A stretch of DNA of 64,000 nucleotides from Hypericum androsaemum (Eukaryota; Streptophyta; Magnoliopsida; Malpighiales; Hypericaceae). Of the stretch, positions 10,816 to 21,294 are shown one piece after another (position 1 is the first letter of the stretch; each line of letters opens with the position of its first letter). The notes under the pieces were generated by a model, which was not told the origin of the DNA, made no database searches, and saw only the letters and a list, made by a program, of their open reading frames with translations. Both the position numbers and the translations under genes were made by a program. Location of the stretch: positions 14,025,912 through 14,089,911 of the forward strand of contig OZ023188.1 in the NCBI GenBank assembly GCA_963995505.1. The letters run 5' to 3'.

Positions 10816-11649
10816 TTTTGTCACATTCACTTCAGGGAATGGAGCATAACCAGTTGGACGGGCCTCTATAATTAAAATTTGTCACATTCACTTCAGGGAA
10901 TGGAGCATAACTATTAAATTTTAGTCCAGAGACCCAATTGCAATATTAAAAATTAATCCTATGACCATAATGTAGTTTGCCAAAAAAAAATTCAGAAACA
11001 TCCGAGGACTAAATAGTGTATTTTGGGGAAGTCCGAGGATCACATTGCAATCTCATAAATAATTGGGGATCAAATTGCAATTAACCATTAAATCCAGAAG
11101 TCACAGAAAAGTCAAAGTACCAATCTGTAATTCTGTACTTAATTGAATATACGAGAAAATATAAAGTACTAATCTGTAATTTTGTCCCCTTTCCTTCCCT
11201 TTTTGTTCGGCGCGGATAATATCAGTTTAGTGCCTATTAGTTTGACGCGTGTGCAAGTAAGGACAGATTCGATGTTCAATATGTAAAAGTACAGTTCAGT
11301 CCCTGAGAGTTTCTCGCGTGTGCGAATAAGGACATAATCCATATCCGCTTGCACAGGACAATATCACATAGCTCCTCAGAGGTTTCTAATCATTTTATAA
11401 AAGGACAACAGAAGGTTTTTTCATGAAAAAATCTTTACCAAATAAATCCGATTTTTGCAAAGAAAATTTTACAAAATTATTTTCTTTGAGAAAATTATTT
11501 ATGAGCAAGAACAAAGCTGCATATGATTTAATAACATTGAGAATCCAACAAGAATGAATAATTATAATTTGTAAGAATACTTACAAAAATTAAGCTCGAT
11601 TCTTCTCAAGAAATCATTGAGAACTTGGTAGAGACTCGTGCTGATAACG
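10816..11649. other. Copia 1 leader without gag coding sequence; contains a 34-bp direct repeat and PBS
   Basis: The repeat tttgtcacattcacttcagg... occurs at 10817-10850 and again at 10878-10911. The rest is noncoding and AT-rich. Next to the 5' LTR the minus strand reads TATCAGCACGAG at about 11635-11646, in the position of a tRNA primer-binding site. Confidence 0.6.
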
Positions 11650-11910
11650 TGTTATGAATTATCTATAATCTAAGCATATGAATATGGAGAATGATAAGGA
11701 AAATAGTAGAGAATGAAGTTCTCATTAATGGGTGTAGAATGTGTGTACAATTACAATGCTATTTATAGGCAATTACATCAATTAAACAATAACCTACATC
11801 AATGTAAAGTGGAGGAAAACATGGAGTAGAACATGGAGGTGAGGTGGAGGAGAACATGGAGGAACATGGGAGAACATGGAAGAAACATGGCATCCATATT
11901 ATACATAATA
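11650..11910 (-). repeat. Copia element 1, 5' LTR
   Basis: 261 bp, differing from the 3' LTR by one base that I can find (aaacatggcat here, aaacatgacat there). The 5-bp duplication ggttg follows at 11911-11915. Confidence 0.92.
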
Positions 11911-12199
11911 GGTTGTTCACTTGTTCTTGGGGAGGACGGGCTCGGAAATTTCCTATTAGGTCAAACGAGAAAGATCCTGTCAACATACTAACCCCTTTTT
12001 TTTCTCAAAAAACACATACTACCCCCATCTTCGGAAAAAAAAAGTACGATCATCGAAATTGTGGCTCCATTTCCTCGAAGGAACTCGTTTCCAATCGTTA
12101 AAACTCAACTTTTTATATTCATTCTAAAATTTTAGTTTATCATGTCAAAATTTATACGAATTTTAACTTTAACAGTAAAATCTATCACGCGAGAACAAC

Positions 12200-13453
12200 T
12201 GTAAGAATTGAGAAACTAAAGTGATAATCTCCTAAAGTTAAAGGGAGCAAAACGTAATTTGCCACAAAGCCTAGCTGTGCTAGGGTTTTTAGCCCGAAAA
12301 CTATGTTAAATAGGCCCCTAGGCCGTCCATTCTACCACAGAAATAATAGCCACGAAATTCTTCTCTCTGTGAAGGTGAGGAGCGAAATCGGACTCGGGAG
12401 GAGGGGCTAGGAGACGACGAGGTCTTCCTAGAATCACCGTACGAGAGGGGTAAGCTCCTGATCCTGTTTTTCTTCTTGGAATAGAGTAACTTCTGCCCTA
12501 AGTCACGTATTCTGTCTTCCAAAAAGGTGAAGAGGACGAACTTACTGAGTCTCGGAAGGATCGGGGGAGGGTTAAGAACCTAGGAGCAACGTCAGGTAAG
12601 TGGAAGTCTTAGATCGAGGATTTTAGGATTCTGAACACATATGGCTCAATTTAGGTTTCTGATTTAATCTGATTGATCTCGGTCCGGATCTGATTTTTGT
12701 GATGCATGGGAAACCGATTTGGTCCTGTTTTGTGTACGAATTTGATAAGTTGATTATGTATACGCTTATGGATCTGACCTCGTCTGTTTATTTATGATTC
12801 TGTACGGATTTGAGTATAAGTTTCGATGTGAATATGTGAATATGTGAATATACTGGTCATGTTCTGTTCAGTCATGCGGGACTATTTCTGTACCTTTTGG
12901 GCCCTATAGTTCGTACGCATCGTTTTAAAGGAGAACCGGGTAACCCTAGGTGCGTGTGATCAAATGGATAGGGAGTGCAGAAATTATCTGGGCTCGTGGG
13001 GATACCCTTCTGTCTTTTGGGCCCGTACGCGGGAACGGAGGGGTACTTTCTGGGCCCCCGAGAATCCCGTCATGAATATGTTCGACTCCGGAGTCTATGT
13101 GTGTTAGTCGGTTAAGGGATCTTCTGTGATTATGCTCGTATATTTAATTTTGTTGTGATTATATTTGTACTTGTTCCACTTACTGGGTTAATCAACTCAC
13201 GTTAGTCGTATGTGTTTCAGATGGTTCAGCTAAGGTTCGGGATCGGGAGTAAAGGGTTCGGCTTGCATGCATCATCACTGCTTTCTTGAAAAATAAGGGC
13301 GGTTATTTTTCCGACTGCGAGTATTTGGATTTGATGACAATTGTTCGTTTTCCTATTTACTAAAAAGTTGGATTTTTATTTGTAATAAAGCCTGGTGCCT
13401 AGCGGAATGTCTTAATCCTCGAGCATTGTCACTTCTATTTTCTGGTCGTGACA
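12200..13453 (+). repeat. Ty3 element 5' LTR
   Basis: 1254 bp, TG...CA ends, about 99.4% identical by eye to the 3' LTR. Near the start it contains ctagctgtgctaggg, a small dyad. Short minus-strand frames inside it occur identically in both LTRs and are not genes. Confidence 0.95.
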
Positions 13454-13458
13454 AATTA

Positions 13459-13470
13459 TGGTATCAGAGC
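13459..13470 (+). other. Primer-binding site (initiator tRNA-Met)
   Basis: tggtatcagagc lies 5 bp after the 5' LTR end. It matches the 3' end of plant initiator tRNA-Met, the usual primer of plant Ty3 elements. Confidence 0.9.
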
Positions 13471-14222
13471 ATTTTAAAAAAAAAATTTTGAAAAGTGCAT
13501 CTGCATAACATCGCATTTGGGGAAGTAGGAGTGTCAGAAATGGGTTCGAGTAGACATTGCATACCGCTGCATTGGAAAATACACGAATTTTTTGTTTTCA
13601 AAATTTTTGCCTGAAAACAACTAGTGGTAAAAGGAGGGGGTGCAAATCATGGCAAAACCATGGTATTGGTGTGTCAAAATTGGTTTTGATGTGTCAAAAT
13701 TCGTGATTTTAGTGGCCAAAACCACCAAAAACTTTGAAAGGCCATAACTTTTGACTCGCTTAACCGATTTTCTATTATAACACTTTTCGGAAAGGGAATT
13801 TCAAGATCTACAAACATTCTACCTCGCCAAAACGATTGACTTTGGGGGCCTAATTCGCAAGCGTTTAAAAGTTACAGCCATTTGAAGTTTTAGGCAAAAA
13901 TTTGAAGTGGTTTTATGTAAAAATTTTGAGTTGGCTTTGAAGTTTTACACTACTAGTCGAGTATTAAGAGTCGGGTAACCTTAGGAAGCGGAGCTTTATG
14001 AGATTTATATGGACAGATCATGATTTGTGTTCCTGTTTTGATAAGTAAGTGATTAGTGTAGACTGAGAAATTATTGAATGAATGTGATTTTGTGATGTTG
14101 TACTTATATGAATCCTAGTGTTTTCGCGATTGATTTTGGGATGATTATGACTTCAAATTTAAGAAACGAATTAGGCATGGAGGCAACTGAATGTGGTAGT
14201 GATAACCTATCAGGGAAAAGTC

Positions 14223-15552
14223 ATGGCACCACATACCAGAAGTCGAGCATCCAGGGGACAAGGTTCGGGACAGGGTGCGAATACCGGGCTGCCACCACTT
14301 GACACCAGGAATACACGAGCTGCTGCCACTGTTGCACCTGATGTGCCCTCTGACTCAAATGCGCCTGCTGACTCAAATACGCACGCCGAGTCAGATGCGC
14401 AATCTGCCACCAATATGCATGTCAATGGCCCGGCTGCTTCTGGTCCGAACCTAGCAGGGTTAAACACGGAGGGCGCACTTCTGCAGATTTTGAACATGTT
14501 AGTTCAGCAGCGCCAGCCAGCAACTGCGGCCGCGTCACAACCTGTACCTCAACCCATCACTGCAGGGGGTTACCGGGAATTTCTGAGAGTTAAACCACCC
14601 CCTTTTGATGGTTCAGAGGATCCAATACAGGTGGAAGATTGGCTGATAGAGATGGAGAAGGCCTTTGATATCGCTCACACACAGGCCACCGAGAAAGTGA
14701 AGTATGCTGCTTATGTGCTGAAGGGCGATGCTCGTAGGTGGTGGGAAACTCAGGATAGGACCCGCCGGGACAAGAAGGCAGATGAGGCAGTAGAAGTAGA
14801 AGTGTATGGCTGGGAAGACTTCTTGAGAGACTTCAGGAGCCACTTCATTTCACCGGCCAAAAAGAGAGAGAATGCTCGAGAATTTGACCAGTTGGTGCAA
14901 GGGAACATGACGGTGTCGGAATACGATCGAGAGTTTTCTCGGCTTTCAATCTTCAAGTCGACGGCTGCACTCGATGAAGATACTCGAGCTAGAAAATTCG
15001 AGGATGGGCTCGCTGATGAAATCAGGAAGCTGGTGGTACCTTTCCTGTTGCCCTCCTATTCAGAGGTACTCCACAGGGCGCTGATAATCGAACAGAATCT
15101 GAACCTATGCCAGAAGAAGGCAGAAAAGGAGATTGCAAAGAGGAAAGGGGGACCCGATGTAGGGAATCAGCATACCGAAGCAACCAAAAGACCCTATCAC
15201 CCACCCCCCGCTAGAAACATGAGCGTGTGGTGTGGGAGATGCAACCGTTCGGGCCACAGTCAGGATCAGTGCAGGTGAATATCATGCTATTTTGTGCAAC
15301 CAAAATATTTGGATCTTAAATTAGGAGTATAACATATATTCTTTAGGTGGATCACTGGAGCATGCTTTAAGTGTAAGAAGATAGGACACCAACTGGCAAA
15401 CTGTCCCGAAATGCGTGTAAGGGGCCCAGCAGCGATAAACTCTAATGCCCGCACCACAGCTCCAGCAGGAGGGAACCCGCCACCAAGGGCCACGGCACGG
15501 GTGTACGCACTCAACCAGATAGAAGCTGGGCAGCGGGGAGATGTGGTCACAG
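14223..15552 (+). CDS. Ty3 gag (with candidate 72-bp intron)
   Basis: The frame is open from 14193. I prefer the ATG at 14223 because MAPHTRSRASRG is the usual start of this gag type. The capsid-type gag domain (YREFLRVKPPPFDG ... EDFLRDFRSHF ... REFDQLVQGNMTV) spans about residues 115-280. A first zinc knuckle, CGRCNRSGHSQDQC, ends the first exon at 15274. The frame meets TGA at 15276, but 15275-15346 reads gtgaat...ctttag, and removing it restores the frame exactly into a second knuckle, CFKCKKIGHQLANC. Coding then runs to 15552, where another GT/AG segment leads to protease. Gag assembles the virus-like particle and binds RNA. Confidence 0.8.
15275..15346 (+). other. Candidate intron 1 between the two gag zinc knuckles
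   Basis: 72 bp, gtgaatatc at the 5' end and attctttag at the 3' end, AT-rich, with in-frame stops. Removal joins tgcag to gtggatc and keeps the frame (CRWITGACFKC). Seen in sequence only; there is no transcript evidence. Confidence 0.6.
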
Positions 15553-15626
15553 GTAAATCCTTGCTTGGTTAAATATTTATGTCGATAGGAAAATGCAATT
15601 AAGTATAGGACCATACCGTATCGCAG
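15553..15626 (+). other. Candidate intron 2 at the gag-protease junction
   Basis: 74 bp, gtaaatcct at the 5' end and tatcgcag at the 3' end, with a stop in the gag frame. Removal joins GDVVT to [20 protein letters not shown], matching the usual uninterrupted chromovirus gag-protease junction. Confidence 0.6.
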
Positions 15627-18600
15627 AAAAATTTCTAGTTGCGGGCTTCCCTGCAAATACATTATTCGATTCTGGAGCAACCCATTCTTTCATTGCCGAA
15701 CATTTTGTGAGGAGACATAAATTGTCGAGGATTAGAAGTGGGGAAGAGATGGCAGTTATAACTCCACTGGGAAAGACCATTGTGGTAGACCAGAGTTGTG
15801 ACTGCGAAATCCTCATAGACGGCCAGCAACTCAAGGGACAGTTCCAAATCATGGGGATGATGGGTTTCGATGTCATCCTAGGAATGGATTGGCTAGCAGG
15901 ACAGCACGCCTGTATTGATTGCATGTGTAAATCGGTTATTTTTCGGTCACCAGGAAAGAAAGAATTTAGGTATGCGGGCGACAGTGTCAAAAATCCTGTG
16001 TCATTAATTTCGGCAGTAGAAGCAAAGAGACTGGTACAAAGTGGTGCGGTAGCTTACTTGGCTTCTACGACAGACACTCGGAGCGAGATTTCATTAGACC
16101 ATATCCCTATCGTTAGAGACTTCTCAGATGTATTTCCAGAGGAGATTCAAGGGATACCACCAGATTGCGAAGTGGAATTCCAGATTGAACTGATTCCTGG
16201 GGCAAGATCGGTATCCAAGGCGCCCTATCGCATGGCCCCAGTGGAACTGAAAGAGCTAAAAATACAGCTGGTAGATCTGCTAGAAAAGGGCTTCATTAGA
16301 CCAAGTGTTTCGCCATGGGGAGCACCGGTGTTATTTATGAAGAAGAAGGATGGCTCCATGAGGATGTGTGTGGATTATCGAGAGTTAAACAAGCTCACTA
16401 TCAAGAATAAATACCCCCTACCCAGAATTGAGGACTTGTTTGATCAGTTGAAGGGAGCACAAGTGTTCTCCAAAATAGACCTGCGCTCGGGATATCATCA
16501 ATTAAAGATTAGAGATGGAGATGTGCATTTGACAGTATTTCGCACTAGATATGGACATTACGAGTTCCTGGTGATGCCCTTTGGATTGACGAATGCACCG
16601 GCGATATTCATGGATTTGATGAATCGGACCTTCTGACCGTACTTGGATAAATGTGTGGTGGTATTTATTGATGACATCCTAGTGTATTCGCCAAGTAAGG
16701 AGGAACATGAGGAGCACTTAAGGATGGTCCTACAAATATTACGGAAGGAACAATTATACGCCAAGTTGAAGAAGTGTGAATTTTAGCTCGAAAAAGTTGC
16801 CTTCCTTGGACACGTTATATCTAAAGAAGGAGTATCAGTAGACCCCAGCAAGATTGAGACGGTTGTAGGATGGCAGCCACCAAGTACCGTGTCAGAAGTG
16901 CGCAGTTTCTTGGGTTTGGCAGGCTACTACCGACGCTTTGTGGAAGGGTTCTTCAGGATAGCCATGCCATTAACCCGGTTAACCCAAAAGGGAGTAAAGT
17001 TTATATAGAGCGAGGAGTGCAAGCAAAGCTTTCCGGAACTGAAAAAGAGATTGGTAACAGCCCCCATACTAGCTCAGCCCAGTGAAGGAAAAGATTATGT
17101 TGTCTACAGTGATGCATCAAGAAATGGGTTAGGTTGCGTACTTATGTAGGAGGATAAAGTGATCGCTTATGCATCAAGACAACTTAAGCCTTACGAAAGG
17201 AACTACCCTACTCATGACCTGGAGCTAGCAGTAGTGGTTCACGCGCTAAAAGTATGGAGACATTATCTATATGGGGTTCGCTGTGAGATGTACACGGATC
17301 ACAAAAGCCTCAAATATATCTTCACACAGGAGGAACTGAATATGAGGCAACGAAGGTGGCTAGAATTGATTAAAGATTATGATATTGGGATTCACTACCA
17401 CCCAGGAAAGGCTAATGTAGTAGCGGACGCTCTAAGCAGGAAAGACCAAGTTGGGAACGGGCTTACAACACAAGAAGGATTGTTACGACAATTGAAAAGT
17501 CTGGGGCTTGAGGACTCTAAATACACGGTCGGCTTAGTGGCAAGCATGGAGCTAGAGCCTACATTACGAACCCAATTAGGTAAGGGACAATGCAGTGATG
17601 CAACCCTCACAGCTCTCAGACGGCAGGTTGAACGAGGGGAGCTAGCAGACTTCCACATTGGGGCTGATGACTACCTATACTACCAGAACAGAATATGTGT
17701 GCCAGCAGCCAAGGAACTGAAGAATAAAGTACTAGAAGAGGCCCATACTGCCCGCTATGCAGGACATCCGGGAGGGACCACAATGTATCAGGATCTTAAA
17801 CTTGATTTTTGGTGGTCTGGCATGAAGAAAGAGATAGCTGACTTTGTAGCCAGCTGTATGGTATGTCAACTAGTTAAGGCAGAACACCAGAGACCAGCCG
17901 GCCCCCTACAGCCATTAAAGATTCCTGAGTGGAAGTGGGAGAAGATTACAATGGATTTTGTGACGGGACTTCCGAGGAACCTTCAAGGCAAAGATGCAGT
18001 ATGGGTAGTAGTAGACCGCCTCACCAAGACAGCTCACTTCTTAGCATATAAGACAGGTATGTCTATCGAGCAAATGGCAGAACTGTACATCAGGGAGATA
18101 GTGAGGCTGCACGGAGTTCCGGTGAGCATCACTTCAGATAGAGACACCAGATTCTTGTCCAAGTTTTGGAGCAGCATACAGAAGTCATTGGGGACAAAAT
18201 TACAATTCAGCACAGCATTCCACCCGCAGACAGATGGACAATCTGAACGGACCATACAGACTCTAGAAGATTTGCTGAGGGCTTGTGTGTTAGATTTCGG
18301 AGGGAACTGGGAGGGACATCTGCCATTAGTAGAATTCGCCTATAATAATAGCTTCCAGGTGAGTATAGGAATGGCTCCATACGAGGCGTTGTACGGCAGG
18401 AAGTGCAGGTCGCCCATCAGCTGGAATGAGATAGGAGAGAAGAAAATTCTTGGACCGGATATGTTCAGGGAGTTGACTGAAAAGGTACCAATAATACGAA
18501 GTCGAATCAAAGCGGCTCAGAATCGACAGAAAAAGTTTGCAGACCAGCACCGGAGGGAAGTAGAATTTGAAGTTGGAGATCACGTGTTCTTGAAGGTATC

Positions 18601-19051
18601 ACCTACCAAGGGAATTCGAAGGTTTGGAGTTAAGGGGAAACTGAGTCCGCGATATATTGGACCATTTGATGTGATCCAACGGATAGGGGAGTTAGCTTAC
18701 CGGTTGGCCTTACCTCCGAGCTTAGCTGGAGTACATGATGTATTCCATGTGTCTATGTTACAGAAATATATCCCAAGGGAAGGACAAGTAGTGCAAGATA
18801 TTCCAACAGAGATCCGTCCGGACGTAAGCTTTGAAGAGGTACCTCTGAGAATTGTTGATACTAAACTTCAACAGCTTCGCAAGAGGACGATCGAATATGT
18901 CAAAGTACAATGGAGTAATCACACGGAGAGGGAAGCCACCTGGGAGTTGAGCTCGGAAATGAAGGAGAAGTACCCTCACCTCTTCGAAGACACACGTAAG
19001 TTCACAAGTAAGTTTGAGGACAAACTTCATTTTAAGGGGGGAAGAATGTAA
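15627..19051 (+). pseudogene. Ty3 pol: protease, RT, RNase H, integrase, chromodomain-like tail; four stops
   Basis: One continuous frame apart from TGA at 16634 and TAG at 16784, 17006 and 17147. In order: aspartic protease ([10 protein letters not shown] near 15663), RT ([18 protein letters not shown]; palm FIDDILVYS just after the first stop), RNase H (VYSDAS ... [10 protein letters not shown]), integrase with an HHCC finger (HPGG ... CMVCQLVK), catalytic residues in [15 protein letters not shown] and DGQSERT, and a C-terminal [18 protein letters not shown] stretch typical of Tekay/Del chromodomains. The motifs outside the stops look conserved. Each stop is one transition from the expected codon (Arg, Trp, Trp, Gln). 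Confidence 0.93.
19030..19046 (+). other. Polypurine tract
   Basis: ttaaggggggaagaa immediately precedes the 3' LTR, the position used to prime plus-strand DNA. Confidence 0.85.
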
Positions 19052-20300
19052 GAATTGAGAAACTAAAGTGATAATCTCCTAAAGTTAAAGGGAGCAAAAC
19101 GTAATTTGCCATAAAGCCTAGCTGTGCTAGGGTTTTTAGCCCGAAAACTATGTTAAATAGGCCCCTAGGCCGTCCATTCTACCACAGAAATAATAGCCAC
19201 GAAATTCTTCTCTCTGTGAAGGTGAGGAGCGAAATCGGACTCGGGAGGAGGGGCTAGGAGACGACGAGGTCTTCCTAGAATCACCGTACGAGAGGGGTAA
19301 GCTCCTGATCCTGTTTTTCTTCTTGGAATAGAGTAACTTCTGCCCCAAGTCACGTATTCTGTCTTCCAAAAAGGTGAAGAGGACGAACTTACTGAGTCTC
19401 GGAAGGATCGGGGGAGGGTTAAGAACCTAGGAGCAACGTCAGGTAAGTGGAAGTCTTAGATCGAGGATTTTAGGATTCTGAACACATATGGCTCAATTTA
19501 GGTTTCTGATTTAATCTGATTGATCTCGGTCCGGATCTGATTTTTGTGATGCATGGGAAACCGATTTGGTCCTGTTTTGTGTACGAATTTGATAAGTTGA
19601 TTATGTATACGCTTATGGATCTGACCTCGTCTGTTTATTTATGATTCTGTACGGATTTGAGTATAAGTTTCGATGTGAATATGTGAATATGTGAATATAC
19701 TGGTCATGTTCTGTTCAGTCATGCGGGACTATTTCTGTACCTTTTGGGCCCTATAGTTCGTACGCATCGTTTTAAAGGGGAACCGGGTAACCCTAGGTGC
19801 GTGTGATCAAATGGATAGGGAGTGCAGAAATTATCTGGGCTCGTGGGGATACCCTTCTGTCTTTTGGGCCCGTACGCGGGAACGGAGGGGTACTTTCTGG
19901 GCCCCCGAGAATCCCGTCATGAATATGTTCGACTCCGGAGTCTATGTGTGTTAGTCGGTTAAGGGATCTTCTGTGATTATGCTCGTATATTTAATTTTGT
20001 TGTGATTATATTTGTACTTGTTCCACTTACTGGGTTAATCAACTCACGTTAGTCGTATGTGTTTCAGATGGTTCAGCTAAGGTTCGGGATCGGGAGTAAA
20101 GGGTTCGGCTTGCATGCATCATCATTGCTTTCTTGAAAAATAAGGGCGGTTGTTTTTCCGACTGCGAGTATTTGGATTTGATGACAATTGTTCGTTTTCC
20201 TATTTACTAAAAAGTTGGATTTTTATTTGTAATAAAGCCTGGTGCCTAGCGGGATGTCTTAATCCTCGAGCATTGCCACTTCTATTTTCTGGTCGTGACA
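19047..20300 (+). repeat. Ty3 element 3' LTR
   Basis: 1254 bp, same ends as the 5' LTR. The by-eye differences are c/t, t/c, a/g, c/t, a/g, a/g and t/c. The TSD acaac follows at 20301. Confidence 0.95.
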
Positions 20301-20569
20301 ACAACAATAACTATAAAATCAACACAAACATGTTAAAATTTTTATATCTAATTTAAAATATTTGAGCTAAATTTTACACACTTATTTTAACACGATTATT
20401 AGTATATGTTAAAATAGTGGTTGTACCATCTGGTACGTAATATCTTATGAAATGATTGGACCCAAAATAAGCTCGAAGCTTTTATTTAAAAATTAAAAGG
20501 AAACCCACTTTCCAGGGAAAAGAGCGGACTTAAGCGTCAGTATACAATTAGAAAGAAGACAATCCTTTT

Positions 20570-21294
20570 GTCAGTTGGCTCTCAGTAGAGAGAGAATCTA
20601 GAGAGAGAGAGAGGAAAGGGTGTGGATATGGAGGTTGAAGAGAGGCAAAGGGCCTAAAGTTTCCATTTTTCTTCCAATAGAATTTAGAACTGGAGTTTTT
20701 ATTTTGAGTTTGGATTAATCATCAACTTTTTGCTAAGGAATTTACTTTGAGCAGAAAAAGAACTTTTCTTTTGGACTAAAACTTTCTTCGGAAGCTTAGT
20801 GGGAATATTAGTGCTTTTTTATTTCGGGGAAGAAAAAAGGTGGAATTTTTTGGCTTTTTGACGGATATATTTTTCTGGGAAGTGACTAAGTTTTGAACTT
20901 TTTGGGCTCCTGGGGTACCCGGCAGTAGTGGCTAAATTTGGTTCTAATGGAAAGGAAGGTTGTGCCTTTTTGAGGCTTAGCGATTAATTTGTTTTAGAAG
21001 GACCCAATAATTGGGTAAACTTGTTAAGAGTTGCTATATCTGTTGGGATTACTCTTTATGACTTCTTCTTCAAGTGTTGTGCTTGGTGGTAATTGGTCTA
21101 TAATTTGGCCAGTGAGATTGATGATGATGATGGGTTTGTAGTGTTCTGGGTAAGATTCTAATATTTCCTTTCTTGGTCAAGTTTGGATCTTTTAAATGGA
21201 AGTGGAAATGATCTTTTTCTGTTACTGACCAGGTTGGTCTACTGGTGGGAAAGGCAGGCCTAAGGTTTGAAGGAAGGGTAAAAGGAACATATAA
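20570..21294 (+). promoter_or_regulatory. Probable 5' leader of the 21295 gene, with a 9-codon uORF
   Basis: A GA-rich stretch at 20588-20615 precedes an upstream ATG at 20628 that opens a 9-codon frame ending TAA at 20657. The candidate splice signals ctgg|gtaagattc near 21149 and gaccag near 21230 suggest a short 5'-UTR intron. The Ty3 element ends only about 270 bp upstream of this leader, so the native promoter may lie on both sides of the insertion. All boundaries are inferred. Confidence 0.4.

Larger units (their letters stand above)
6088..11910 (-). mobile_element. Ty1/Copia LTR retrotransposon, complete ends, rearranged interior
   Basis: Two 261-bp LTRs (6088-6348 and 11650-11910) flank an interior carrying Copia gag, protease, integrase, RT and RNase H pieces, all on the minus strand. 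The 5-bp target duplication ggttg lies at 6083-6087 and 11911-11915. By eye I see a single difference between the LTRs, implying recent insertion. The interior is defective: gag N-terminus missing, a 119-bp tandem duplication, a frameshift between protease and integrase, and the RT core replaced by about 800 bp of non-RT sequence. It was probably mobilised by proteins of another element. Confidence 0.93.
12200..20300 (+). mobile_element. Ty3 chromovirus (Tekay/Del-like) LTR retrotransposon, complete
   Basis: Two LTRs of exactly 1254 bp (12200-13453 and 19047-20300) begin tgtaagaattgag and end tggtcgtgaca. The 5-bp duplication acaac is at 12195-12199 and 20301-20305. A primer-binding site, gag, protease, RT, RNase H, integrase and a C-terminal chromodomain-like tail follow in Ty3 order, and a polypurine tract precedes the 3' LTR. 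I count about seven differences between LTRs, all transitions. The long LTRs and the tail point to the Tekay/Del chromovirus group. The pol frame has four stops, so this copy is defective. Confidence 0.95.

Noticed and set aside
12301..12522. 73-codon minus-strand frame, repeated at 19148-19369
   Set aside because: It is the same sequence in both LTRs of the Ty3 element and has no protein motif; an LTR shadow, not a gene.
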